16,534 nucleotides of DNA from an uncultured Fibrobacter sp. (lineage in GTDB: Bacteria; Fibrobacterota; Fibrobacteria; Fibrobacterales; Fibrobacteraceae): NCBI GenBank assembly GCA_937891805.1, contig CALATK010000211.1:1-16534 (forward strand), written 5' to 3'. Each line of letters begins with the position of its first letter. The first letter of the stretch is position 1. The position numbers and the translations under genes were made by a program. The notes under the pieces were generated by a model that saw nothing but the letters and a program-made list of their open reading frames with translations, made no database searches and was not told the origin of the DNA. Below, piece after piece: positions 1 to 8,600 of this stretch.

Positions 1-54
1 CATAACGCAGTTTTATCCTAACTTTAAACTGTCCAACTTTTTGGGTTCAGTTCA
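1..54 (+). mobile_element. Right end of a probable IS3-family insertion sequence (partial)
   Basis: Read on the minus strand, 54 to about 27 is TGAACTGAACCCAAAAAG followed by TTGGACAGT, which matches the terminal inverted repeat I recall for many IS3-family (IS150-type) elements, including the terminal TG. On the plus strand, frame 1 reads H-N-A-V-L-S and stops at TAA (19-21), about 33 bp before the end, which is the usual distance from the orfB transposase stop to the right terminus. The rest of the element lies outside the window, so neither the other end nor a target duplication can be seen. The inserted copy stops about 33 bp short of the tRNA terminator and breaks no gene visible here. 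Confidence 0.55.
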
Positions 55-86
55 TCTGCCGGGGTTTTTCGTTTGTCCTACAGGGT

Positions 87-123
87 AAAAAAAACAAAAG
101 ACCCTCTCAAAAGAGAGGGTCTT
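87..123 (-). terminator. Intrinsic terminator after the tRNA pair
   Basis: A perfect 11-bp inverted repeat (AAGACCCTCTC / GAGAGGGTCTT, 98-108 and 113-123) closes on a four-base loop. On the minus strand it is followed by TTTTG and a run of eight T (down to 87). There is no T run on the plus side, so it acts only on minus-strand transcription. It lies 2 bp past the 3' end of tRNA-Asp and ends the small membrane gene-tRNA-Val-tRNA-Asp unit. Confidence 0.9.
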
Positions 124-125
124 CG

Positions 126-201
126 CGGGATAGACGAGGCTTGAACTCGCAACCTCCGGCGTGACAGGCCGGTGCTCTAACCAAAATTGAGCTACCACCC
201 C
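126..201 (-). tRNA. tRNA-Asp (anticodon GTC)
   Basis: The minus strand folds as a full cloverleaf. The acceptor GGGGTGG pairs with CTATCCC using two G-U pairs. The D stem is GCTC/GAGC, the anticodon stem CCGGC/GCCGG closes on loop CTGTCAC (anticodon GTC), and the T arm is GCGAG-TTCAAGC-CTCGT. The discriminator base is G, as expected for tRNA-Asp. No CCA is encoded, so a CCA-adding enzyme is needed. The D loop (AATTTTGGTTA) has six bases before the GG pair, two more than the common form. A15 faces T48, a compensated Levitt pair, so the gene is likely functional. Confidence 0.93.
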
Positions 202-224
202 AAATCGTTTCCGATTTTCGGTAG

Positions 225-299
225 TGGGCGATAACGGATTCGAACCGCTGACATTCTGCTTGTAAGGCAGACGCTCTGAACCAACTGAGCTAATCGCCC
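225..299 (-). tRNA. tRNA-Val (anticodon TAC)
   Basis: The cloverleaf is on the minus strand with a perfect 7-bp acceptor (GGGCGAT/ATCGCCC). The D stem is GCTC/GAGC, the anticodon stem TCTGC/GCAGA closes on loop CTTACAA (anticodon TAC), and the T arm is AGCGG-TTCGAAT-CCGTT. The discriminator is A and CCA is not encoded. The 5' end is 7 bp past the stop of the upstream small membrane gene and the 3' end is 23 bp before tRNA-Asp. The two tRNAs are therefore probably processed from one transcript that also carries the upstream reading frame. Confidence 0.95.
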
Positions 300-306
300 G
301 AAAGGG

Positions 307-495
307 TTACTTGTCCTGCTTTTTACCGCCGAAGATGATTCCGAGAGGAATGACCACCACGTAGGCAAGAACCAGGATAAGAGGTGCGACCGTAAGGCTG
401 ACCGGATTGTCGGCAGGACCCTGCTGGAGGCAGAAGAAGCCGATTACCAGGAGCAAGATTCCGATAGCAATCAAAATGAAATTTTTCTTGTTCAT
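307..495 (-). CDS. Small two-helix membrane protein, DUF3098-like
   Basis: This is a 62-residue inner-membrane protein starting MNKKNFILIA. Two hydrophobic helices (about residues 5-23 and 35-55) flank a short polar loop containing DNPVSL, and a GGKKQDK tail is probably cytoplasmic. The length, the N-terminal NFILIAIGILLLVIGF pattern and the second helix around VAPLILVLAYVVVIP resemble the DUF3098 family of Bacteroidetes-type bacteria, whose function is unknown; this match is from recall. The ATG at 495 is preferred over an in-frame TTG at 507: it is the normal codon and has AAGG about 12 bases upstream. The gene follows a strong promoter and is the first member of a unit with tRNA-Val and tRNA-Asp. 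Confidence 0.75.
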   Translation of the reverse strand: MNKKNFILIAIGILLLVIGFFCLQQGPADNPVSLTVAPLILVLAYVVVIPLGIIFGGKKQDK

Positions 496-525
496 CGTCT
501 TACACAACCTTAAAGTGACTGCGCA

Positions 526-553
526 AATATAGCATAAAAAAGCCGAATGTCAA
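526..553 (-). promoter_or_regulatory. Sigma70-type promoter for the small membrane gene and tRNAs
   Basis: On the minus strand a perfect -35 TTGACA (553-548) is followed by a 16-bp spacer and a -10 TATATT (531-526, five of six consensus bases). Transcription should begin near 518-520, about 25 bases before the ATG at 495. It lies in the 67-bp gap behind pgpH, so the membrane protein-tRNA unit is independent of the phoH-pgpH operon. It is the best-matching promoter in the window, as expected for stable RNA. Confidence 0.8.
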
Positions 554-562
554 GGGAGATTC

Positions 563-2860
563 CTACTTCTGGCCGGGGTATTTCACTCGGGTGTGGTAGG
601 TGCCGTCCAGGCTGCGGAGGAAAGCCTGTTCCAGCTTGAACAGTTCACGGACCGACAGGTTGCATTCGCTGAACTGCCCCTCGTTGAAACGGCCCTGGAT
701 GGTATTGTGGATCATTTCTTGCAGGGCTTCGGAATCCATGTTGGACATGGAACGGCTGGTAGCCTCGATGATGTCGGCCAGCATGAGAATTGCCGTTTCC
801 TTGCTTTGGGGCTTGGGTCCCTTGTACTGGAAATCTTCCTGTTTTACGACCTTTGTGGGGTCTTCCTTGGCGGCTTCAAGAGCCTTGTGGTAGAAATACT
901 GGATGGTGGTGGTGCCGTGGTGTTCGGAGATACCTGCAGCCACCAGTTCAGGAATCTTGTATTCTTGGGCAAGGGCATAGCCTTGGGTCACGTGCCCGAT
1001 GATAATCTTGACCGACTGGGATGGATCCAGGGAATTGTGGGGGTTGATTCCCTGTTTCTGGTTTTCGGTGAAAAATTCCGGACGCATGGTCTTGCCGATG
1101 TCGTGGTACAACGCCATGACGCGGACCAGCAAGGAATTGGCCTCGATACTTTCGGCCACTTTTTCGGCCAGGTTCGACACCTGGATGCTGTGGTGGAAAG
1201 TGCCAGGAGCAAGTTCCGAAATGCGCTTTAAGGCCGGACGGTTGAAGTCGGACATTTCCATGAGGGTAAGTACCGTAGTGATGCCGAAGATACGTTCCAT
1301 CAAGTGCACAAAGAATGCCGACGCGATAGCGATACATACGGCAAAGTTCGCGCTTGCGGCAATAAGAGTCTGGTAGAAGGCTTCGAAACTCATGCGGTTA
1401 CGTAGCAGGAACATGATACTGATGGATGCCGCCATGGAAAGGATGCCCACGAAAATAGCGTAGATGAACTGCACCCGGTAGCGGATTTTTACCAACGGAA
1501 CGAGCGAAATAATCAAGACCGCAAACACGGCAATGGTAGCCGCCAGGTCGTAGCCGTTGAGGATGCCGAATATCAGGGAAGACAGCACGGAGAAGGCGAT
1601 GCCCAGTCCGTAGTTAAAGAGAACGGTGGCAATGACCGGGGTAAAGGCGAAGGGATAGAGCCACATGAAATCAACCCCTTCGGGGAGTACCATGGCTTCG
1701 GGCCTGTTCAGGGAGTTGGACAGGTAGTGCACGGCCCAGAAACTCACCAGCTGGATAATTGCCAGGAGAACAAGGCTCCAGAGCTGCCTCGGGCTCTTGA
1801 ACTTGCGTACCGTTTCGTTGTAGAAGAAATAGAAGAAAAAGGCGATGATGATGAGGGCGAGGATGATGGACTGGCCAAAGGGAGCCGTCAGGGTTCTCTG
1901 GTTTTCTTCTTTTTGCTGGGCTTGCTGCAGGGCTTCCATCTTTTCCAAGATGTCCTTGGTGATGGGGTCGCCCTGCTTTACGATTTCCATGCCACGGGGA
2001 ACCATACCCTTGATGAGAGTCACCTTGTCCCGGGCGGAAGCCTTGCGGGCGGCCGTTTCTTTTTCTAGGTAGAATACGTTAGGCAGCGAGAACACGTAGA
2101 GTACTTCGTAAAAAGCGCTCTGCAGTCCCTGGTCGCTGGGGAATGCCCGTTGCAGTTGAGCGAAGGCTTCGTCGATACGGCGCTGCAAAGGTTGGATAGC
2201 GGTTGTTTCCAGGGTGGTTTCCTCGCTATCGCGAATCATGGCCACGGTGGTCTTGTTGTAAATCAGGTGCTTGATTTCTTGGACATTGTAGGATTCCATG
2301 AACAACTTAAGCTCGGTCTCGGTCTTGGCGAGAAGGGTGTTGGAAACGCCACGCCTGAGCATCTGGTTGAATACAGAAAACACGGAATCTCTGGCCTTTG
2401 AATTTTGGCTCAAGGGCTTGATGGCGGTAATGGAAAGCCTTTGCTTTAATACCTCGTAGACTCGGGAAGCCTGCTGCACTTTCATCTGCAGGGTGTCTGC
2501 CGCCTCGGGATTGGAATTGGCGGCGGAAGCGTTATTGATCTGGGCCTGCAGGCTGCCGTATTGGGCGAGCTTGTGGAGGTATTGTTTTAGGTCTTCGCTG
2601 ATGCGGTTGGTTTCGTCGGAGTTGTACTCGAAAATGGCGTTGACCTTTTCTTCGGCGCGCTGGCGTTCGGCCTCAATTTCTTGTTTGGACTTGGGAATGT
2701 CGAAATTGATGGGGGAGATGATGGTGCGGGTACTGAGCTGGCCCAGGTGGGGGTGGTCTGCCTGCATGGCGATATTCTTGTCGGGGAACAGGAATATGGC
2801 GATAGCCGCGACCAACACGCAGCCAAGGAAAAGATGGAGCTTTTTCTTCTTCTTTTTCAT
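563..2860 (-). CDS. pgpH: PgpH/YqfF-type HD-domain membrane phosphodiesterase (7TMR-HD)
   Basis: This is a 765-residue protein of the 7TMR-HD family, whose characterised members (Listeria PgpH) hydrolyse the second messenger cyclic di-AMP. After a poly-Lys start comes one helix (about 8-25), then a largely helical, charged extracytoplasmic region (about 30-325; 7TMR-HDED type). Seven helices follow between about 330 and 520, then a cytoplasmic HD domain. Metal-ligand candidates are H557, the HD pair H586-D587 in YHDIGK, H623, H647-H648 and D696 in MLADIIEA, so the site looks intact. AAAGGA precedes the ATG, which overlaps the phoH stop as ATGA, implying coupled translation. In Firmicutes the same phoH-pgpH pair is followed by ybeY; here it is not. 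The substrate is inferred from the family. Confidence 0.9.
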   Translation of the reverse strand: MKKKKKKLHLFLGCVLVAAIAIFLFPDKNIAMQADHPHLGQLSTRTIISPINFDIPKSKQEIEAERQRAEEKVNAIFEYNSDETNRISEDLKQYLHKLAQYGSLQAQINNASAANSNPEAADTLQMKVQQASRVYEVLKQRLSITAIKPLSQNSKARDSVFSVFNQMLRRGVSNTLLAKTETELKLFMESYNVQEIKHLIYNKTTVAMIRDSEETTLETTAIQPLQRRIDEAFAQLQRAFPSDQGLQSAFYEVLYVFSLPNVFYLEKETAARKASARDKVTLIKGMVPRGMEIVKQGDPITKDILEKMEALQQAQQKEENQRTLTAPFGQSIILALIIIAFFFYFFYNETVRKFKSPRQLWSLVLLAIIQLVSFWAVHYLSNSLNRPEAMVLPEGVDFMWLYPFAFTPVIATVLFNYGLGIAFSVLSSLIFGILNGYDLAATIAVFAVLIISLVPLVKIRYRVQFIYAIFVGILSMAASISIMFLLRNRMSFEAFYQTLIAASANFAVCIAIASAFFVHLMERIFGITTVLTLMEMSDFNRPALKRISELAPGTFHHSIQVSNLAEKVAESIEANSLLVRVMALYHDIGKTMRPEFFTENQKQGINPHNSLDPSQSVKIIIGHVTQGYALAQEYKIPELVAAGISEHHGTTTIQYFYHKALEAAKEDPTKVVKQEDFQYKGPKPQSKETAILMLADIIEATSRSMSNMDSEALQEMIHNTIQGRFNEGQFSECNLSVRELFKLEQAFLRSLDGTYHTRVKYPGQK

Positions 2861-3801
2861 TTGGAGTCCTTTTGCTCGTAGGCGGACAATATGTCTTTCA
2901 CCAGGGGATGCCGCAAAACATCGGTGGCGGTAAATTCAACTTTGGCGATGCCCCTGATTCCGTTCAAGATGGGCATGGCGTGTTCCAGTCCGGACTTTTG
3001 CCCCTGGGCCAGGTCCACCTGGGAGGTGTCTCCGGTAATGATGGCCTTGCTGTGGGGCCCGAGTCTGGTAAGGAACATCTTCATCTGGGGTATCGTGGTG
3101 TTCTGGGCTTCGTCCAGAATGATAAAGGCTCGTTTGAGGGTGCGTCCACGCATGTAGGCGAGGGGAGCCACTTCGATGGCTCCGGTTTCTTCGTACCGAC
3201 GGAGCTTTTCTGGAGGTAGCAGCTCGGAGAGGCTGTCGTGGATAGGGCGCAGGTAAGGGGCGATTTTTTCTTTCAGGTCGCCGGGTAAGAACCCGAGGGA
3301 TTCTCCCGCTTCTACGGCAGGCCGGACTAGGCATATCCGTTCGGCCTCGTTACGTTCGAGGCTTGCGACGGCCAGAGCTACCGCAAGAAACGTCTTGCCT
3401 GTACCGGCGGGACCTTTGGCGAAAATGACGTCGTTCTTTTCGACTGCCTTTACCAGTTCTGCCTGGGAGGGTGTCTTGGGGCCAATGGATATGCCGAACC
3501 GGTTCCGGATGATGGGGGCTGCGCCAAGGTCGAAATCCTGGACGACAGCCGGTGAAGATTTCCCGAGAAGGCGCTCCACCTGCTTGGCGGTAAAGGATTC
3601 CCCGTGTTTTGCGGCGATTTTCAGCTGGTCCAGGACCGTCAGCAGGCCTTGTAGGTCTGCACCGTCCTTGGGCTTCAAGTTGAGGCCCGGGAGTCTGGTC
3701 TGTATCTCAACACAAAAACGGCCTTCCAATAAGCGGAAAACCGTTTCGTTCTCTCCTGAAACCATCCGTTTCAGGTTATCAGAGATGGAGTAATGTTCCA
3801 A
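2857..3801 (-). CDS. phoH: PhoH-like P-loop ATPase
   Basis: This is a 314-residue cytoplasmic ATPase of the PhoH/YbeZ family, thought to act in RNA metabolism and often linked genetically to ybeY. The order is an N-terminal region (about 1-95) with a helix-rich part, Walker A GPAGTGKT (130-137), Walker B IILDEAQN (227-234), a TGDTSQVDL motif (256-264) and the family's terminal block ending [12 protein letters not shown] (294-305). The length is normal. The start is a TTG at 3801-3799, 5 bp after the stop of the upstream lipoprotein gene, with AGG a few bases before it. No in-frame ATG exists before M13, and starting there would remove a family-typical N-terminus. The rare start and weak ribosome site suggest modest translation dependent on the upstream gene. 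Its stop overlaps the pgpH start. Confidence 0.93.
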   Translation of the reverse strand: MEHYSISDNLKRMVSGENETVFRLLEGRFCVEIQTRLPGLNLKPKDGADLQGLLTVLDQLKIAAKHGESFTAKQVERLLGKSSPAVVQDFDLGAAPIIRNRFGISIGPKTPSQAELVKAVEKNDVIFAKGPAGTGKTFLAVALAVASLERNEAERICLVRPAVEAGESLGFLPGDLKEKIAPYLRPIHDSLSELLPPEKLRRYEETGAIEVAPLAYMRGRTLKRAFIILDEAQNTTIPQMKMFLTRLGPHSKAIITGDTSQVDLAQGQKSGLEHAMPILNGIRGIAKVEFTATDVLRHPLVKDILSAYEQKDSK

Positions 3802-3806
3802 ATGAC

Positions 3807-4100
3807 CTACTCGGCGTCGGGACGTTCCACCGGAATGCCCAACTTGTTCTTGGCGTCGAAGATTTCCTTACGGAGCTTATGGTTTTCTTCGGTCATGGCC
3901 ATGGCTTCGTCTTCGTTCTTCTTCAGCTTGTTTTCGTCGATCTTTTCTTTCTGGACAGCGGCCTTTCCACCAGCACCGCCGGCTGCACCTCCTTCGGCGC
4001 CACCTTCGTCGCTGCTACCACCGGAAGAGCCGGCGCAAGCGGTGAAGAGGGCAAGGGACAGAGAGGCGAGGATCAGTTTCCAATTTTTCAAAAATGACAT
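3807..4100 (-). CDS. Small coiled-coil lipoprotein, function unknown
   Basis: This is a 97-residue secreted lipoprotein. The signal peptide (1-21) ends in the lipobox LFTA-C, with lipidated Cys22 followed by Ala and Gly, so outer-membrane sorting is plausible. A flexible Gly/Ala/Ser-rich linker (about 24-46) leads into a charged helical stretch (about 47-90) with heptad-like spacing that should form a coiled coil. The overall plan (lipid anchor, linker, helix) recalls Lpp-like tethers, but no sequence match is claimed. GGAG lies 8 bases before the ATG. It is the first gene of the operon with phoH and pgpH, 5 bp from the phoH start. A role in the envelope is inferred only from its targeting. 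Confidence 0.8.
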   Translation of the reverse strand: MSFLKNWKLILASLSLALFTACAGSSGGSSDEGGAEGGAAGGAGGKAAVQKEKIDENKLKKNEDEAMAMTEENHKLRKEIFDAKNKLGIPVERPDAE

Positions 4101-4138
4101 TATTCAGGCTCCATTCTAGTCTGTGTTGCGTAAAATGT

Positions 4139-4166
4139 ATATTATTTACGGCAAAAAAGTTGTAAA
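4139..4166 (-). promoter_or_regulatory. Candidate promoter for the lipoprotein-phoH-pgpH operon
   Basis: On the minus strand TTTACA (4166-4161) and TAATAT (4144-4139) are separated by 16 bp in an AT-rich divergent gap. The predicted start lies about 30 bases before the lipoprotein ATG. The opposite gene (PepP-type) must also start from this 80-bp gap, but I cannot pick a convincing plus-strand pair; TTGCGT at 4126 has no partner at proper spacing. Confidence 0.4.
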
Positions 4167-4180
4167 AAAGTGAAATCCTT

Positions 4181-5569
4181 ATGAAAATTGCCGAAAATTT
4201 GCGAAAATCCTATTCCCAGGTCTTCATTTCTTCGCCGGATTACGATTCTTGCGCCTTATATGCCCAGAGGCGCGCCCAGATGATGGAAAAACTGGATTCC
4301 TTCTGTATTTTTGGCGGAATGTCCAGGGAGCCTGGTGCCGAAGAAGCCTTTACGGAAACCTGGACCCGCTTTGTCCAGGACCCGGCTTTCTTGTTCCTTA
4401 CGGGGGTGAACCAGCCGGGGTGCTACCTGGTGCTGGACCCCAAGGCAAAAAAGCCTGTGCTCTTTGTACCCGAAAAGGACCTTTTCCGAGAGTTCTGGAA
4501 CGGAAAACGGCTTGGTGTCGAACCTGGAAACGACGATGTATCTAGAGTCACAGGTATTGCCGATGTCCGTGATGCCCTGGAGTTTTTGCCCTTTGTGGAA
4601 ACCATGGCGAAAAAATACCGGTCCAGGGGGTTCGGTTACGTCTATTATTTCGAAAAGGTTCGGGGAGACCATAACGACAGACTGAAAGACCAGGTGGCGA
4701 AGGTCCTTGGCCGGCAGGGGATGAAGGTGAAGACCTGCTCGCCGATACACTTTGCAGAGAGGCTTCCGTTGGGACCGGAGCGCATCGCCGACGCCAAGAG
4801 GGCCCAGTCCATCACGGAGAAGGCTTTCCGCAACCTGCTCCCGCGGGTGAAATCCTTCAAGAGCGAGCGGGAACTGTACCTGTACTTGAACTACGAGATG
4901 CAGCGCCGAAGCGACGGTGACCTGGCGTTTCCGACCATTGCCGCCTCCGGAGAAAACGCTTGCTGCCTGCACTATGTGAAAAACGACGAGCCCCTGAAGT
5001 TGGGACGGATGATTCTCTTGGATTTTGGCGTGCGTTACGGGACCCTTCATAGCGACATTTCCAGAACAATTCCCCTGAACGGGAAGTTCAACCCCTTGCA
5101 GGCGCTGCTATACCAGATTGTTTTGGATTCGGCGTTAGTTTATCAGAAATCTGTGAAACCCGGAGTGAGCCTGAAAGAAATAGGCCAGATTCCTTGGGAA
5201 TTTATCATGGATGAACTGGAATCCCGATTGGTAAAGGCCCACAAGGGCAAGTTCAAACTGTGTTATGACAAGAGACCCCATGGGGTGAGTCACTTTATCG
5301 GTGAGCACATTCACGATGGTGACCCAGGTTCCCGTTCTCTGGATACCGTCTTGGAACCGGGTATGCTCATCTCCTGTGAGCCGGGACTGTACGGTGAATT
5401 CGAGGGGGTATTCAACGGGCGGCGCTACCGCGAAAAGATCGGTATCCGCATCGAGGATGACCTGCTGATTACGAAAACGGGCTTTTTGAACATTTCAAAG
5501 AAAATCCCGAAAGAAGTAGCAGAGATTGAGCGGCTGATGCAGGGAAGAATTTCTAATTCGGATTTGTGA
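4181..5569 (+). CDS. pepP: Xaa-Pro aminopeptidase, M24 family (PepP type)
   Basis: This is a 462-residue cytoplasmic metallopeptidase that removes an N-terminal residue preceding proline. The N-terminal half (about 25-180) is an AMP_N/creatinase-type domain, with R30-R31 and the FLFLTGVNQPG segment (70-80). The catalytic M24 'pita-bread' domain spans about 205-455. All expected ligands and partners are visible: D281 (LLDFG), D292 (HSDIS), H371 and H378 (HGVSHFIGEHIHD), E400 (SCEPGLY), E425 (RIEDD) and H264. The start is an ATG in a weak ribosome-site context. The last four residues, N-S-D-L, are encoded by AATTCGGATTTG, a unit of the downstream intergenic repeat, so the native C-terminus may have been replaced. 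The gene is divergent from the phoH operon and probably monocistronic. Confidence 0.9.
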   Translation: MKIAENLRKSYSQVFISSPDYDSCALYAQRRAQMMEKLDSFCIFGGMSREPGAEEAFTETWTRFVQDPAFLFLTGVNQPGCYLVLDPKAKKPVLFVPEKDLFREFWNGKRLGVEPGNDDVSRVTGIADVRDALEFLPFVETMAKKYRSRGFGYVYYFEKVRGDHNDRLKDQVAKVLGRQGMKVKTCSPIHFAERLPLGPERIADAKRAQSITEKAFRNLLPRVKSFKSERELYLYLNYEMQRRSDGDLAFPTIAASGENACCLHYVKNDEPLKLGRMILLDFGVRYGTLHSDISRTIPLNGKFNPLQALLYQIVLDSALVYQKSVKPGVSLKEIGQIPWEFIMDELESRLVKAHKGKFKLCYDKRPHGVSHFIGEHIHDGDPGSRSLDTVLEPGMLISCEPGLYGEFEGVFNGRRYREKIGIRIEDDLLITKTGFLNISKKIPKEVAEIERLMQGRISNSDL

Positions 5570-5641
5570 ATTCGGATTTCGGAGTTTCTTATTCAGAAAT
5601 ATGAACTCTGAATTCTGAACTCCGAATTCTGAACTAGTTCT
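5555..5641. repeat. AATTCGGA-type imperfect palindromic intergenic repeat, copy 1
   Basis: This is a tract of AATTCNGA units facing each other. The left half carries AATTCGGATTT (5555-5565) and AATTCGGATTTCGGA (5569-5583). The right half carries GAACTCTGAATTC, TCCGAATTC and CTGAACTAG (5629-5637). GAATTCGGA on the left and TCCGAATTC on the right form a 9-bp perfect stem with imperfect extension inward. The tract begins inside the last codons of pepP, covers its stop and ends about 40 bp before the next gene. Copy 2 at 10934-11019 shares both ends. Confidence 0.8.
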
Positions 5642-5682
5642 AAAAAGCTATCTTTACCTTCAAATTTTTACGAAGGTCCAAA

Positions 5683-8600
5683 ATGTGGAAATATAGCGGA
5701 GCGATCCGATTCTTTCTTTCTATCCTTGCGGTAACGTTTGTCCAGATGGGTGTGTTCATTTACGCCCAGAAGATTCTGTCCGGCTCTTTTGCCGGGGTGG
5801 AGGGCGGCCAGAACTGGCAGAGCCTGATGCTGCAGATCTTCTTTATCGCCCCCTACGTGGTGTTCGTATGGGCGGCAGGGCTTTTCTCCAACAAGTTTTC
5901 CAAGAACAGGGTGCTGGCCTGGTCGTCTCTCTTTATGACGGCCTTTGTGATAGCCATGGCGGTGCTTGTGACCTGCGGAGTTCCCCGTGTGGCGTTCTGG
6001 CTCTGCATAGGCCTTTCTACAGGCTTTGCGATTCATAGTGCAGCCAAGTACGCCGTGCTGAAAGAGATGTTCGGCGTCCGGAACCTGAGCTACGCCAACG
6101 CCTTCTTGCAGATTTTTTCGTTAAGTGGCATTATCGCGGCCAGTTGGCTTGCCATCGTGGGCGTGAACCTTATTGACCTGGGTAGCCTTGCCAGGTACGA
6201 GGCCGTGGGCAGGATTATCTCTAAATCAGTGGTGATTCCCTGGATTCTGGTGGGGGTGAGCGTGCTTGGTACCGTGGCGAGTTTCTTGATCCCGAAGGTC
6301 AAGTATGCCGACCCCAACGTTAGTTTTACCACCGCCCGGCGCAGGTTTAGCCTGGGCTGGCGCCAGCGTCCTCTGCGCGCGACCATAATCGCCCTCTCCA
6401 TGTTCTGGGCCATGGCTCAGGTGTTTACCCTTTTGTTCCAGGATGTATCCGGTTCCGAGACGGTGAACATGATCCAGAACTATATTCCCTTTGCCATCGG
6501 GGGCCTGATGGTGGGCTCCATCTTTGCGGCCAGGAACTCCAAGGACTTTATCGAGACGGGCTTTATCCCCCTGGGCATGATTGGGGCGTCCCTCTGCATG
6601 CTCCTGATTCCCTTTATGGTTCACCCCGCGGCCCTATCCGTGATTTATGTGCTGGTGGGGTTCTTCGGTGGTATTTTCCTTGTGCCCGTGAACGCCCTTT
6701 TGCAGTACAATACTCGCCCAAACAATTCGGGCTGGGTCATTGCCCTTGCGAACTTGATACAGGCGGTAATCCTTGGTATTTTCCTTGTGCTATATTCGGT
6801 GATGGTGCATTACACCCATATCCGTCCGCAGCTCTACTTCGTGGGACTGGGTGTCATTTCTCTTTGCGTATTCGCTTGGACTATCACGAACCTGCCCCAG
6901 GCTTTGCTCCGCTCCCTCTTGCGCCTGGTGTTCAGCCGTCACAAGATTCGGGTTTTGAATGTGGGCAACATTCCTAATGCAGGCCCGGTGCTCATGGTGG
7001 GTAATCACCATAGCTTTGTGGACTGGGCTATGCTCCAGATGGCAAGCCCCCGACCGCTCTGCATTGCAAGTAACAAGGACCACTTTGAAAGGTGGTACTT
7101 GCGGGCAATCTTAAAGCGTTTGGGAATGATTCGCATCGATAACCGCCACCCCGAAGAAGCTATGGAAAAAATCCACGAGGCCCTTTTGGCGGGCAAGGCG
7201 GTGGTCATGTTCCCTACGGGTGAGGTTTCCAAGTCCCCCCATGTGGAACCGTTCAATCTGGATTACTCCAAGGCGGTGGAAGGGACCGATGCGGTACTGC
7301 TACCTTTCTACATCCAGGGACTCTGGGGTTCCAACTATAGCTACAGCGGCTCCGACATGTATGGCGCTTCCTCGGACCGTTCGGTGACGGTGGCTTTTGG
7401 CGAGGCTATTCCTGCAACCACACCTCCAAACGAGGTCCGTGCCATTGTCCGCAAGATTTCTATCGAGGCTTGGCAGTATGCGGTCAAGTTTGTGCGTCCC
7501 ATTGCGGCCTCTTGGATCAAGACCTGCAAGAAGTACGTGAAGAACGGACCCGCCATCTACAACACCGATGGTGGGCATTTCTCCGGATACAAGCTCATGG
7601 GAGCAGTTATGGCTTTCCGAGGGCTCTTGAAAAAGAAGTTGGGTAGGCAGGAGCAGAATATTGGCATTATGCTTCCGCCAAGTCCCGCAGGCGTGATTGT
7701 AAACCTGGTTCTTTGGGTCATGGGCAAGACCAACGTGAACCTGAACTACACTTCTTCTGTAGATAACGTGAAGTACTGCTGCGAAAAGGCGGATGTGACC
7801 ACCGTGATTTCTAGCCGCCAGTTCGTGGAAAAGTTGAAGGGTCGGGGTAACGACTACTCCCAGGTGGCTTCGGACAAGGTGCGCATCCTCTATGCCGAAG
7901 ACCTGATGAAGGAAATCCCCAAGGTGAAGATTGCGGCCCTCCTGGTGCTTTGCATGATTATGCCCGCATGGCTTATCCGCTTTGTGTTCTGCAAGCGTAC
8001 CCGTATCGACGATACTGCCGTCATCGTGTTCAGTTCCGGCTCCGAAGGAACCCCGAAGGGCGTGCTCCTTTCGCACCGCAACCTGATGGGCAACATCCAG
8101 CAGTTGGCCTGTATCCTGAACGTGAGCCGCGGCGACGTGATGCTTTCGGAGCTTCCGCTGTTCCACAGTTTCGGCCTGACGGTGACCACGCTCTTGAACC
8201 TGACGGAAGGCTGCCCCATTGTGGCGGTGGCGGACCCCACCGACGTGAAGACCATGGCCCGCGTGTGCTCCCGCTTCCGCGTGACCTGCATGGTGGCGAC
8301 CCCCACCTTCTTGCGGGCCTTTACCGTGAGCCGCTATGTACACCCCTTGGTGTTCAAGTATGTGCGTATCATTATCGCTGGTGCCGAAGCCTTGCGGCCT
8401 GAACTGGCTACGGCATTCCGCCTCAAGTTCGGTAAGGAAATTTACGAAGGTTACGGTTGTACCGAGACCGCCCCTGTGGCGTCGGTCAATACAGAAAACA
8501 CCCTGCTGAACGACTACATGACCATGCAGGTGAACAACAAGCCCGGTACCGTTGGTCCGGCACTCCCTGGAACCCAGTTCCTGATTGTGGACCCCGAGAC

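Noticed and set aside
593..1231. 212-codon open frame opposite pgpH
   Set aside because: It covers the HD domain in antisense, shows no signal or family pattern, and the sense frame has an intact HD motif.
4126..4143. Plus-strand promoter for pepP using TTGCGT and TATATT
   Set aside because: The two elements are only about 6 bp apart, far from the 16-18 bp needed, so I could not support a specific promoter.
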